Assembly (NCBI RefSeq): GCF_022919115.1
Contig: NZ_CP095072.1
Coordinates: forward strand, 124,001 to 188,000
From: Gracilibacillus caseinilyticus
GTDB lineage: Bacteria; Bacillota; Bacilli; Bacillales; Amphibacillaceae
DNA length: 64,000 nt
Direction: 5' to 3'
The stretch's first letter is position 1, and each line of letters starts with the position of its first letter. Positions 46,233-55,609 of the stretch are shown here, in pieces. The position numbers and the translations under genes are program-made. The notes beneath the pieces were generated by a model that ran no database searches, had not been told where the DNA came from, and was given only the letters and a program-made list of their open reading frames with translations.

Positions 46233-47246
46233 TTAACTTTTATTTCTCACTAATTCCTCTCGATTCTTAGTACCTGGTGGTTCCTCTAACCAATTGTTCT
46301 TGATCATGATATCTACTCCGCTTTTGGCTAATTTCGCCACTTCTACAGACAACCTTTCATAACTGGCCATCAAATCAGTTCGTTGACTGGTAGCAGCTGC
46401 AGTAGCATAATTACCGATTCCCGATGAAATCATAAGTGACATATGGAACATCATTAATTTATCGGAAAAGGTTGGAGAAGTCGAGTCACTAACCGATACA
46501 TCCGGAACCTGTGGAGCTTCCAAATCATTTTCTAAAAGAATATCCCCGAAAACCTTGATATGCTTTTTGGCGATTTCTTTTGCTCGCAACATGTAATCTT
46601 GCACTTCTTTCATCGGAGACGTCTGGGCGAAAGATAGACATAACTTTACCCCAATCGTATTTGTCTGAATGTTCATGTATAAATACGAAATCTCGCTAGC
46701 ATTTAATGGACGTTTGTGATGTAATGGATTTAAACCGCTCATATATTGTTTACTGTCTATATAAGTTGCTTCTTTAGGCACTTCAATATATGGCTGCCTT
46801 GCATTTACGCCTTTGGATAGCGCAATCTCAGATGCTTGATGAAAAAGCTTCGTCGTTTCTTTAAGAGCATCCATAAAATAAAATCGGATATCCTTCCTGT
46901 CACTCATGGCAACTAACCCACTATAAGTCAGCATTCCTACTTTCGCCATATGAGTGACATAGCTTAAACAAAATAAATCTGTATAGAGCCAAGGAGCTTC
47001 CTCTTTCACATCACTGGAGGTAAACCCGACTGGTTTCGCATAATGCTCATGTTCAAAAATAGCCAGTAATTGGTCAAGATGGTTGGCTGATATGTCATAC
47101 GCCAACTGAATTACTGGCTTTATCTCCTCATCCTCTATATGTTTCAGCATAAAACGCAAGATACTGTTCGCCATACTGTCATTCATGTACCCCATCCATA
47201 ACGAAGAAATCTCGCCAGACGTCAGGTGTATATTTTTGTCACTCAT
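46233..47246 (-). CDS. DUF3231 family protein
   Basis: 337 aa from an ATG at 47246 after GGGAGGATGCAG. Two related halves (~10-165 and ~175-330), each a ferritin-like helical bundle: SGEISSLWMGYMNDSMANSIL and NASEISYLYMNIQTNTIGVKL begin the repeats. DUF3231 proteins are common in spore-formers and some relatives are spore-coat associated; no activity is proven. It is soluble, with no signal peptide. Confidence 0.82.
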   Translation of the reverse strand: MSDKNIHLTSGEISSLWMGYMNDSMANSILRFMLKHIEDEEIKPVIQLAYDISANHLDQLLAIFEHEHYAKPVGFTSSDVKEEAPWLYTDLFCLSYVTHMAKVGMLTYSGLVAMSDRKDIRFYFMDALKETTKLFHQASEIALSKGVNARQPYIEVPKEATYIDSKQYMSGLNPLHHKRPLNASEISYLYMNIQTNTIGVKLCLSFAQTSPMKEVQDYMLRAKEIAKKHIKVFGDILLENDLEAPQVPDVSVSDSTSPTFSDKLMMFHMSLMISSGIGNYATAAATSQRTDLMASYERLSVEVAKLAKSGVDIMIKNNWLEEPPGTKNREELVRNKS

Positions 47247-47482
47247 CTGCATCCTCCCAAGTAATTCATTCTTCGTTTATTATGTGCAGAATGGAACATA
47301 TTATGACAAAAGTCCTCTATTTAGCCCATATGATCTTTACAACTTTTCAGCAAAATTGTCGTCCTGCTTCGCTTTCCCCTCTTCAGACTTGCTGGTAAAA
47401 AATAATGGATTCATTCAGCCCTGGTGGAATCCTTAAGAAATGAGATCTTATTCCTTTTCATATAAAAAAGAAGCTAATCCCA

Positions 47483-47986
47483 TTACATAACCAGCCTCCC
47501 CTTACCTTTTTTTCTTTTCACAACAAGTTCTAGTCTTGAGCGGTTATATCGTTGCAGCATAATAATAGGTATATTCACCACCAGTGCATATGCAAACATT
47601 ATCGCTCCTGCCCATGGTGGATTCTATAAAAAAAGAAAAGAGCTGGGGGAATACACAGCCAATGTGTCAACTCTGCTCTTCGTGATTCCTTGATAAATGT
47701 CTCCAGATAAACTATATCCAGTGTCAGCAGCTCTTTTTTTTTGAAAACCTTTTTTAAATAATTTTGCTCCATCTGGGACAACATGCTTCCAGCGTTTTAT
47801 CTTAAAATAATTGGCCCAAAACTTACCATCTTGTTCCCAGCTTCTAATTTGATATAATCCACTATTTTTTCTAAAACGTTCCTCTGGCATTATTAATGTG
47901 ATGAATGAGATAGCTATATGGATGATACCCCACATCAACATGTTTACGATAATCGTCAACATGTTTCCTAATTCAATCATTTGCAT
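47483..47986 (-). pseudogene. crtO: Glycosyl-4,4'-diaponeurosporenoate acyltransferase (crtO) pseudogene
   Basis: The N-terminal part (47986 to ~47743) reads MQMIELGNMLTIIVNMLMWG ... WEQDGKFWANYFKIKRWKHV, VPDGAKLFKKGF. The frame then shifts in a nine-A run (plus-strand T9, 47734-47742) to TLDIVYLETFIKESRRAELTHW. It shifts again near 47630, where TAG stands at the expected Trp codon of the FFxWNPPW motif, to NPPWAGAIMFAYALVVNIP, IIMLQRYNRSRLE. The motifs EthR/AELTHW and QRYNRxRL are those of CrtO, the last step of staphyloxanthin-type carotenoid synthesis. Two shifts plus a nonsense codon indicate true decay. No other carotenoid gene is nearby. Confidence 0.75.
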
Positions 47987-48002
47987 AGTCCTACCACCTT
48001 AG

Positions 48003-48332
48003 ACTTTACCTGCTATGAAAGTAACCGATAAAAACGAAAAAGAAATCGAACTGGCATCTTTAGATATACTCGTAACAAAGTGGTCCGATAAATCAGGCAT
48101 TGCCTTATCTGTCATTAATAAACATCCGGAAGAAAGCCCAACGATCCATCTCTCCTTTTCCACTGCTAACAAAAAGGTAATGTTATATGGTATAAGCGGC
48201 GATTCACCTGATGTTTATAATGATGTCGACAAAAATAATGTCACTATTTTTGAGAAAGATCTTGGCGAATTTGTGCCTCATATGAAAGTGAAAGTAAAGC
48301 CGCATTCCTTGAATATTGTACAGATAGTGTGA
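48003..48332 (+). pseudogene. C-terminal fragment of a GH51 alpha-L-arabinofuranosidase
   Basis: About 108 codons after a TAG at 48000-48002. ALSVINKHPEESPTIHLSFS ... YGISGDSPDVYND ... VTIFEKDLGEFVPHMKVKVK and HSLNIVQIV match the C-terminal beta-sandwich of GH51 enzymes (SLVNR..., LTGDDP...N, HSxNVI). The catalytic barrel is missing, so it is a relic. An ATG at 48015 exists without a ribosome-binding site. It fits a past arabinan-degrading ability. Confidence 0.6.
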
Positions 48333-48485
48333 TCAGATAAGTAATTGGCAATGTTAATATTGCAAGTAGGGTCGAATTCATAATGTCGTTGTTAATATTA
48401 GGTTTTTTTCTGTGATTAGTGTGAAGAAAATTGGCAGTTTAACTCAATTGATCATGACCTTACGAGGGGGATGCTTGTCCACTTT

Positions 48486-48513
48486 CTGGTCATAAGTTTG
48501 TACTTATGACCAG
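48486..48513. terminator. 12-bp hairpin between the GH51 relic and a nucleotidyltransferase gene
   Basis: CTGGTCATAAGT / ACTTATGACCAG, loop TTGT. It sits 35 nt downstream of the minus-strand gene, but no T-run follows on either strand, so terminator activity is uncertain. Confidence 0.4.
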
Positions 48514-48547
48514 TTCATTCCTTGGGCGCTTTTGCTCTTGGTTGTAA

Positions 48548-49276
48548 TCACTTCACAGAACCTTTTCCCATACAAAATCCTTCAAATAATCGTCCGCCAT
48601 ATGGTGCCAAAACATTGTCAACCAGCTTAACAATCTTACCTTTTTCCCCAGTTCGATAATAAACGTCAAAGGCATCTACAAATCTTTCCGTGAAATTTTC
48701 ATTATAATCATTTAATGCACGAACTATCCATTTCGAACTTCCTATCCACCGACCATTGGTTCTCAGAATAAATTCATGTATCAATTGGGCTAAAGTGTTT
48801 GCGATAAATATATCTTCCGCTCTGTTATTACTACCTGTAAAGTCATCAAGGGCATCTGTTATAAAATATCGCTTCGTTCTAATTATGTTATCCGTCCACT
48901 TTTCTGGCCCTTTAACCAACATATCAGCTGCTTCTTTTTTGATAGATTCTATGATTCCTTCATCCTTTAATATAATTCCCTCTGAAATCATTCTTGGCAT
49001 TGAAGGCTTCGCAGATTTGCAATCCATTTCCATAAAATATTTATAAAAGGTTAAATTATGAACGAAGATCTCTATTGGCCAACCAAAATCAAACATGGAC
49101 TCCCGATAAGAAGAAGCAAGTTTCTTATCAAAAATAACCAGATCTAGATCTGAAGTTTCAGTGTCTTCTCCCCGGACTACACTACCTGCAAGAATTGCTC
49201 CTTGGCACTCCGGAAAGTGCTTATCGATAAAGTTATTCGCCGCCTTAACAGGTTCAAGTTGTTTCATAGTCTTCAC
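48548..49276 (-). CDS. Nucleotidyltransferase-domain protein
   Basis: 242 aa. The N-terminal catalytic motif GSVVRGEDTETSDLDLVIF (GS...DxD) is that of the antibiotic-nucleotidyltransferase/MNT fold, followed by IEIFVHN with the third-strand acid. The C-terminal half is helical. This family includes aminoglycoside adenylyltransferase-like and unknown proteins; no specific drug target can be assigned. It lies 25 bp downstream of the beta-lactamase gene on the same strand, possibly co-transcribed. Confidence 0.75.
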   Translation of the reverse strand: MKTMKQLEPVKAANNFIDKHFPECQGAILAGSVVRGEDTETSDLDLVIFDKKLASSYRESMFDFGWPIEIFVHNLTFYKYFMEMDCKSAKPSMPRMISEGIILKDEGIIESIKKEAADMLVKGPEKWTDNIIRTKRYFITDALDDFTGSNNRAEDIFIANTLAQLIHEFILRTNGRWIGSSKWIVRALNDYNENFTERFVDAFDVYYRTGEKGKIVKLVDNVLAPYGGRLFEGFCMGKGSVK

Positions 49277-49301
49277 CTCAAAAAAATTTGACTATTTGCC
49301 C

Positions 49302-50210
49302 TTATTTAAAGGCATTTAATGTGACTTCAGCTGCCTTAGCAATCAATTCATTGTCATACTCCGCATCCTCTGTATCATGCCGTGACATAATAGCAATGAC
49401 GATCGGTTCTCTGTCTGCTGGCCATACAATAGCAATGTCGTTTCTTGTACCATAGCTTCCGGCCCCGCTTTTGTCCGCCACTTCCCATCCTTTTGGTTTA
49501 CCTGCTCGAATCAGCTCATTGCCTGTTGCATTTCCTAACATCCAATCGATAAGCAGTTCGCGCTTTTCTTTTGTTAGAAAATCGCCGAGTGCCACCTCTT
49601 TCAAATTCGTTGCCATGGCTTTCGGGGTACTCGTATCGCTGTTGTCATCTGGTGTAAAATTATTTAATTCGGTTTCGTATCGTTCGGGGTTCGTGACGTT
49701 ATCACCAAGGTCGCGTAAAGCTTGTTTAAATTTAGCTGGACCTCCTAGTTCTTCCAGCATTAGATTGCCTGCCGTATTATCACTTTTTCGAATAGCCGCT
49801 TCACTTATTTCCAATAGTGTCATACCAGTCTCCACATGATTTTCAGTAACGGGTGAATAGGTAACCAGATCATCCTTATCAAAATGGATGACTTTTTCGA
49901 GATCATCGATGTCATTTTTCTTCAATAGTGCTGCTGCAGCTAAAACTTTGAAGGTAGATGTATAAGCAAAACGCTGATCTGGATTGTATGCAACCGTTTG
50001 ATTGGAACCAGTATCAATTGCATACACACCAAGCAAAGCATCAAAGTCCTTCTCGAGTTGAGCGAACGCTTTGTCTTTGTTAATGGATTGATCTGTATTG
50101 TCCTTTTTATCAGCGAATCTGTTATCCACATTCGTGCATGCAGTAAGTGTTATAAGAGCCAATAATGCTATGTATAGTACGCCCTGCTTGATTGGATTCG
50201 ATGTACTCAT
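49302..50210 (-). CDS. bla: Class A beta-lactamase (lipoprotein)
   Basis: 302 aa with a lipobox ITLTAC (Cys25), so probably membrane-tethered outside the cell. All class A motifs are present: Ser85-Thr-Phe-Lys88 (SxxK), Ser143-Asp-Asn145 (SDN), Glu179 in ETELN (omega loop) and Lys247-Ser-Gly249 (KSG). It hydrolyses penicillins and some cephalosporins. No blaR/blaI regulators adjoin. Base composition is like its neighbours, so no obvious recent transfer. Confidence 0.93.
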   Translation of the reverse strand: MSTSNPIKQGVLYIALLALITLTACTNVDNRFADKKDNTDQSINKDKAFAQLEKDFDALLGVYAIDTGSNQTVAYNPDQRFAYTSTFKVLAAAALLKKNDIDDLEKVIHFDKDDLVTYSPVTENHVETGMTLLEISEAAIRKSDNTAGNLMLEELGGPAKFKQALRDLGDNVTNPERYETELNNFTPDDNSDTSTPKAMATNLKEVALGDFLTKEKRELLIDWMLGNATGNELIRAGKPKGWEVADKSGAGSYGTRNDIAIVWPADREPIVIAIMSRHDTEDAEYDNELIAKAAEVTLNAFK

Positions 50211-50400
50211 TAGAATACCTTCTTTCTATTAGAAATCGGTTGTTGGTTGAACTTGACCAGACAAAATATCTTATATCCGTTAAGAACGAATCGTTAAGCT
50301 GTTTTACGGCCATCCTGACTTTATTATATACACTTTCTTCATTATGATATTTTAATAAATGATACTTGAACTCCGTTATTACCTCGACCTGCTCTTATCT

Positions 50401-51001
50401 TTATTCCATAAATCGCGCTTTAACTATATAAGCAATATCATAATCTGCTAACTCATCCAAGTGACCATCAGCATCTTGATAAAAATCGTTTGTTAGTGAG
50501 GCCATGCTGCCTTCTTCTGAATAACAAATACTTGCTAATGTTACTTCTTCTTCAATCGATACATCTTCTTCTGAAAAACTGCCCCATACACTGCCCATAT
50601 CTTGTAAATTGGAGAACGTTGGATCAAATCCACTTGTTGAAGCTGTACTTCCAGCGTTACTGCTTATACCGATGTGAAAGGTCTTCTGTTTCTCGCTTTC
50701 ATTCGATTTAGCGGTTGACTAAATAATCGAGCCATTGTTCTCTATTACAGTTTTGAAATCGATTATTTTGTCATTGGCTAATTTACCAGTTTCATATTTT
50801 TCCACCCATACCACAACTTCTTTATACTTATTGTCGACATCGAAATCAAATACATATGATTGATCTGACGTAATCGAAAGGATTGCCTCTTCTCTTTCTG
50901 TTAATTCAAGCTGTAGAAATAGTGTTTGGAATATTACTGTCACAAGCACTTAACGCAACTATTAGTCCGGTTAATAGGAGGAAAAAATTTAACCTTTTCA
51001 T
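50401..51001 (-). pseudogene. Disrupted lipoprotein gene
   Basis: The ATG at 51001 begins MKRLNFFLLLTGLIVALSAC, a clear lipoprotein signal, and runs into a TGA after STA. In the next frame ELTEREEAILSITSDQSYVF ... KYKEVVVWVEKYETGKL continues to a TAG at 50721-50719, then in the same frame to VWGSFSEEDVSIEEEV ... DYDIAYIVKARFME and a TAA at 50401. So one frameshift (~50910-50950) and one nonsense codon interrupt a ~195-aa lipoprotein. I do not recognise a named family. Confidence 0.65.
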
Positions 51002-51453
51002 TTTTCAACCTTCACATCAACCACTTCAAACCGCTCACAAACTAATAGCATATCTTGAGAAAATTCCCGTCCAATTGCTTGTAATTCGTTTCGGAAGAAT
51101 GATTCATGTGCGTTCCACCAATACCGGTAAGACCTGTCTCCTTCACCTTCTGCAGCAGCAAATGCTTCTGACACTTCGTTCATTGGTGTTAAAGTAACTT
51201 CTATTGTCTTAATAAGCGCAACAGGCTTATCTTCACTATTTAAAACAACACTGTAATCCTCTGTTGTTGGCAGAGGTTCATTTTCCAGTTCATAAAATAT
51301 ATGGCCGGAGCATGTGGCCGTTTTGATTCCATCGATCACTAATTGTGCGAGGTAATCAGGATCAGCCCCGAATTGCCATGCACTGACATTTTGAGGTTGA
51401 TCGCGATCACCCCAATATTCATTCCAGTATGCTTGAGCTTCTTGATTCATCAT
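50998..51453 (-). CDS. ASCH-domain protein
   Basis: 151 aa with the ASCH (PUA-like) pattern: AWQFGADPDYLAQLVIDGIKTATCSGH near the start and EGDRSYRYWWNAHESFF late. ASCH domains bind RNA or nucleotides and some are amidohydrolases acting on modified bases; this protein's role is unknown. GGAGG precedes two adjacent ATGs. Its end overlaps the start of the broken lipoprotein gene by 4 bp, suggesting they once formed an operon. Confidence 0.82.
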   Translation of the reverse strand: MMNQEAQAYWNEYWGDRDQPQNVSAWQFGADPDYLAQLVIDGIKTATCSGHIFYELENEPLPTTEDYSVVLNSEDKPVALIKTIEVTLTPMNEVSEAFAAAEGEGDRSYRYWWNAHESFFRNELQAIGREFSQDMLLVCERFEVVDVKVEK

Positions 51454-51751
51454 TTACCTCCAGTGTTTTTCCTATCACTCGTATATGAAGAAAATATTTT
51501 TGCTTGTCGTTGCCTTTAAGTAGAACACTTACGTAAGATATCATCATCTTAATTGATAATATTTACCATTGCAAATTTTTTCTTTTCTTCATTATAAACT
51601 AGATCTGTTTCTGACCAACTTATCGAACATTCAAGCTGTGACCATTTATTATGCTTTTTACCTTGTTGAAGCGTAGTAACTGATTAAAGGACACGGCAAT
51701 CCTTAATCTATTTAGATTGTTAATTCGCCATTTATTACAAACGCTAGAAAA

Positions 51752-51864
51752 GTATAAAATTTTAGCAATGAAGAAGCTCGACGTAGTGAAAATTTAGATC
51801 GTACCAAGTATTAGAAAAACTACGGCACTCGCTAAAAGGTGAGGCGAATGCGGAGTTTTTCTAA
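51752..51864. repeat. aspD-flanking inverted repeat, left copy
   Basis: About 113 bp, beginning AGTATAAAATTTTAGCAATG and ending GGAGTTTTTCTAA, with an internal hairpin (TTAGAAAAACT...AGTTTTTCTAA). By eye about 15 mismatches to the reverse complement of 53798-53911. It lies downstream of aspD; the rest of 51454-51996 shows no gene. Confidence 0.8.
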
Positions 51865-51996
51865 CAGCACAAAACAATAGCCGAACAAACAGAAGATTAA
51901 ATGAAAAAACCATGTTCGTTCAACTATTATTGTGACTGCAACACCTTGTCCCAGGCTCAGCCATTATTCATATCCACTTTTGCACAGCTTCTACTG

Positions 51997-53601
51997 TCAT
52001 CTATTTCCTTTCCATTCTTCCACATACTCATCCAATACATTTTTCAGTTCTTCACCTATTCGTGAGTATGCTTCATCATCAAGATTGGCGAGGGACACAC
52101 GAATCGACCAGGCTGGTGCTAAGAAACCTTGACCACTTAGTAAAACAATCGATGACTTTTCGGCCAGGCGGTATAAAACATCTATCGGTTTATAATGCTT
52201 TGTAAGATAATCAGTGAATCCTTTTTCATAATGATGATCACACCAGATTTCCAAATCAATTTTTGTATAATAATCCGCTTCATTTGGTAGATGTTTTTTT
52301 GGTAAACCTAATCCATCGTATAATAGATGCATTCTTCGATGTAAAATGTCATTTGTTTTGTGTTTATATCCATTATCAGTATCTAACATAGAAAAAATGG
52401 AGAACATCGCCATTTGGACTTGCTGTGGTGTCGATAGTCCAGCTGTATGGTTCATCGCAACGTCTCTGCTGTCTGCCACTATTCGGTCAATAAACTTAAG
52501 GTTTTCCGGATTCCTTGTAAGAGATGCATACCTTTTGTTTAAGAGCTTCTTCTTTTCTTCCGGTAATTCCTTCAATAATTTCTCGAACACATTGTTTTGG
52601 TTAATAGCGATCGTACCTAATCGCCAACCCGTCACACCAAAATATTTCGAAAAGGAGTATACGCCGATTGTGTTGAAGGGCAGATCCTCCATTATAGAGT
52701 GAAAGCCCTCGACAAACGTACCGTACACGTCATCAGAAATAATCATAAGATTTGGGTTATCCTTCATAACAATTTGTACGATTTTTTCAACGGATTCCTC
52801 TTTTATCGAAACAGATGGTGGATTACTCGGATTAACCAGAAACAACGCTTTGATCTCCGGATCTCTGAGCTTTTTTAATTCATCATCAGGATATTGCCAT
52901 GTATGATCGCCTTCATCATCTGTTTCCGTCGCTTTAATTTTCACCAGTTCGTAAGCATTATTGGGGAGTTCAGGAATCTCTATGTAAGGTGGAAAAATAG
53001 GAACCATGACAGCTATTTTGGACCCTTTTGTTAACAAATAATTTTTGTATAATGTTTCAAATATGTAGCACATCGCCGCTGTTGCGCCTTCCACAGCAAA
53101 AAGATCAAAAGTACCATCGTGACCACAAAGTTCTTTCATTAAAAAATCACGAACAACTTGTTCCGTTCTTACCAGCATCCGGTCCGGGTTAGGATAGTTA
53201 TCTCCGATAATGCCATCTACTAATTCATAAACCCAGACATCTGGTTCAAACTCCTTTACTTCGATTCCGTATTGGATGATTTGCTTAAGCATTGGAATAC
53301 CAGGAGTTTGCTTATTTTTCTCGGCGTATGTTTGGAATCTTTCCGCAATGCCTATACGACTTGGCATGCCAGCTAAATCCCCTTCATTCCATACTCGTCT
53401 TGCTTCTGTTATTGCAAATTGTCCAAGTGCAAAAAATGCTTCACGAGGAGTTGCTGCAATCCAATTGGGATTCCCCCGACCCGCATCCAGCATCGTTCTC
53501 GTCATCCTCTTTTTCCCTTGTGCAAGTTCAATAAGTTGGTCCTTTAATTCAAATGGACTTATTTCATCTAACTGCTGCCTTTCCTTTTTTGGTTCAACCA
53601 T
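51997..53601 (-). CDS. aspD: Aspartate 4-decarboxylase
   Basis: 534 aa, longer than ordinary aminotransferases and right for the dodecameric L-aspartate beta-decarboxylase. Fold-I PLP motifs: DAGRGNPNW, NPSNPPS, IISDDVYGTF and the Schiff-base lysine in SFSKYFGVTGWRLG. It converts aspartate to alanine and CO2, which consumes a proton and, with an aspartate/alanine exchanger, can generate proton-motive force. No such exchanger (AspT) is nearby. It is a single gene enclosed by inverted repeats. Confidence 0.9.
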   Translation of the reverse strand: MVEPKKERQQLDEISPFELKDQLIELAQGKKRMTRTMLDAGRGNPNWIAATPREAFFALGQFAITEARRVWNEGDLAGMPSRIGIAERFQTYAEKNKQTPGIPMLKQIIQYGIEVKEFEPDVWVYELVDGIIGDNYPNPDRMLVRTEQVVRDFLMKELCGHDGTFDLFAVEGATAAMCYIFETLYKNYLLTKGSKIAVMVPIFPPYIEIPELPNNAYELVKIKATETDDEGDHTWQYPDDELKKLRDPEIKALFLVNPSNPPSVSIKEESVEKIVQIVMKDNPNLMIISDDVYGTFVEGFHSIMEDLPFNTIGVYSFSKYFGVTGWRLGTIAINQNNVFEKLLKELPEEKKKLLNKRYASLTRNPENLKFIDRIVADSRDVAMNHTAGLSTPQQVQMAMFSIFSMLDTDNGYKHKTNDILHRRMHLLYDGLGLPKKHLPNEADYYTKIDLEIWCDHHYEKGFTDYLTKHYKPIDVLYRLAEKSSIVLLSGQGFLAPAWSIRVSLANLDDEAYSRIGEELKNVLDEYVEEWKGNR

Positions 53602-53797
53602 AAATACATCCTCCTACACAGACTGCTTTGTTCTTAACAAGAGTATTCCACAGTTCGGAGTAGAATATTATAGAACATTTCCTTCACTGCAGCTTGTTTA
53701 GAATAAACTGCTCAGATAATTCGTTCAAAAAGAATCATAAACCGAGGAGAATATTGTAGGAAATGGCTAAGCATTTCATCACAAATTGGAGCTTTCA

Positions 53798-53911
53798 TTA
53801 GAAAAACTCGGCATTCGCCTCGTCTGTTAAAGAGTGCCGAAGTTTTTCTTATACTTGGTACATTCTAAATTTTCACTGCGTTGTGCTTCTCCATTGTTAA
53901 AATTTTATACT
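53798..53911. repeat. aspD-flanking inverted repeat, right copy
   Basis: Begins TTAGAAAAACTCGGCATTCG and ends AAAATTTTATACT. Its reverse complement aligns end to end with 51752-51864. The hairpin half matches 39634-39668 in part. It lies about 200 bp upstream of the aspD start. Confidence 0.8.
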
Positions 53912-54069
53912 CCCTCTTTATTCTAACGAAATCTCTTGTTTTCTCTGTTTAGCTTAGAATTTCAGTTTATTTATCAAGAATCTATTACCTTTTTATGGAT
54001 ATAGAGAACGTTTTTTGTGTAGAAGGGTGCACTTAATAAACCATTCTCCTCTTTTTGAGAAAAAATAGG

Positions 54070-54325
54070 AATTATTGATATGATCGCACCTTTAATTCCC
54101 ACAATACTCATGGCGACAAACCCTCCCACATCTCACCGCGTCTTTGCGCATACATTCCTTCGTTCGGTCTATCCATGAAGTGGGGCCGGCGATGCTTTCC
54201 TGCAGGGTCATTGCCCGTTTGTATAAAACTTTCCAGCTGCTCCGTGCTTCTATTATTAGGGATGATTCTATTCCAAATAAACGTCTAATCAAGCTTCACT
54301 TTGTACAGGTGACATCCTTATGTCT
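54070..54325 (-). ncRNA. Candidate bridge-RNA region of the IS110 element
   Basis: About 250 nt downstream of the transposase with local hairpins and GC-rich blocks (e.g. TGCGCAAAGACGCGG, GGTTTGTCGCCATGAG). IS110-family elements encode a bridge RNA in a non-coding flank: upstream of the transposase in IS621, downstream in IS1111-like members. The longer conserved-looking flank here is downstream. This is a proposal from position only. Confidence 0.3.
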
Positions 54326-55609
54326 TTAGGCTACATGTTGTAATCGAAAATGCGGAATATCATGCAACATCTTCTCGGGACTAAATGGCACTTGTTTTGT
54401 TCCAACTGTAAATAATACGCGAATCAATTTACAACATAGGGCTATCAAGGATTGCTTTTTCTTCAACGAATTCTCTTTTCTGGTCGTAAAATAACCATGT
54501 AATGCTTTAAATGCAGGATTATGATGAACTAAAGGCAACACGACTTTAAATAATAGGGCTCGTAATTTAGGACGTCCCCTCTTCGTAATCACGGTTTGGC
54601 CTTTATATTTACCTGACGTAGCTAACTTTAAGTTTAACCCTGCTAACTTAATGATCTGTTCGGGATGGGTATACTTGTTTAGTTCCCCGGTTTCTGCGAG
54701 GAATGAGGCAACCGTTATTTCGCCTATTCCGTTTATATCTGTCATTTCTTTCACACCAGGAATCGGTCTAATTAATTCTTTTACCATGTCCAACACTTCA
54801 TTTATCTTTTGATGGAGGAGGGCATATTGATCCATCAAGGTGTGGATTTTCACCCTCGCCATCCTTCTTCCTTCTTTGATCCCCACAGATTCACTTGATA
54901 CTTCTTTTAGATGGCGGATCTTTTTTAATCCAATTCCTCGTTTCACTTCTTTGCGCATTTCTAGTAGAAGGCGTTCTTCATCCATTTTGGCTACCTCTTC
55001 CGGGAATAATCCCAGCTTCAATAGTTGAATCGATGCTTTTCCTTCCCAATTCGCAAAGACTTTCGTATATTCTGGATAATACCGATCCAACCATTGATGA
55101 ACACGCCCTTGAACAGCTTGAAGATCTTTCATTAACTGCTCATACATATTCATCCCTTCCCGAAGATCTGCATAAATGGCTTCTGGTAAGTGCGGATCAG
55201 CGTAGCGTCCATCTTGAATCAAGCGCGAAATCACTCGAGCGTCTTTTACATCATTCTTCGTTGGTGAATTATCATCCAGCTCTTTTGACTTCTTCACATG
55301 TGCTGGATTAACAACTACAACTTTATATTGCTTTTCCATTAACCAATAGGCGAATGGCAGCCAATAGTGGCCGGTAGGCTCCATACCGATGATCCAATCA
55401 CTTTTATTGTGCTGCCCCGCTAACTCTTTTCTCCAACACTCAAATCGTTGGAAGCCTTCCAAACTATTGTCAAAATACAGCACTTTTCCAAATTGTATGC
55501 CTCGGTAATCTTGAGCGCGAGCAACATGCCTTTCTTTGGCTATATCCACTCCAATAATCAAAGTTTGTTCAGACAGTTGTAATATCTTTTCATTTTGTTT
55601 ATAATGCAT
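54326..55609 (-). CDS. IS110-family transposase (DEDD recombinase)
   Basis: 427 aa from MHYKQNEKIL at 55609, after AAGGAGGACTATC. The RuvC-like DEDD domain shows LIIGVDIAKERHVA (Asp), GMEPTGHYW (Glu) and PTKNDVKDARVI (two Asp). The C-terminal Tnp_20 domain contains PGVKEMTDINGIGEITVASF and LATSGKYKGQTVITKRGRPK with the conserved Ser. The gene is full length and looks functional. Confidence 0.93.
   Translation of the reverse strand: MHYKQNEKILQLSEQTLIIGVDIAKERHVARAQDYRGIQFGKVLYFDNSLEGFQRFECWRKELAGQHNKSDWIIGMEPTGHYWLPFAYWLMEKQYKVVVVNPAHVKKSKELDDNSPTKNDVKDARVISRLIQDGRYADPHLPEAIYADLREGMNMYEQLMKDLQAVQGRVHQWLDRYYPEYTKVFANWEGKASIQLLKLGLFPEEVAKMDEERLLLEMRKEVKRGIGLKKIRHLKEVSSESVGIKEGRRMARVKIHTLMDQYALLHQKINEVLDMVKELIRPIPGVKEMTDINGIGEITVASFLAETGELNKYTHPEQIIKLAGLNLKLATSGKYKGQTVITKRGRPKLRALLFKVVLPLVHHNPAFKALHGYFTTRKENSLKKKQSLIALCCKLIRVLFTVGTKQVPFSPEKMLHDIPHFRLQHVA

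Noticed and set aside
47185..47436. Open frame on the plus strand over the DUF3231 start and the adjoining intergenic DNA
   Set aside because: No ribosome-binding site and no protein features; it overlaps a well-supported gene on the other strand.
51752..53911. Composite transposon carrying aspD
   Set aside because: No transposase lies between or in the repeats, and no target duplication is visible; only the inverted repeats themselves are supported.
54092..54292. 66-codon frame downstream of the IS110 transposase
   Set aside because: No start signal and no recognisable protein features; the region is better explained as IS non-coding DNA.
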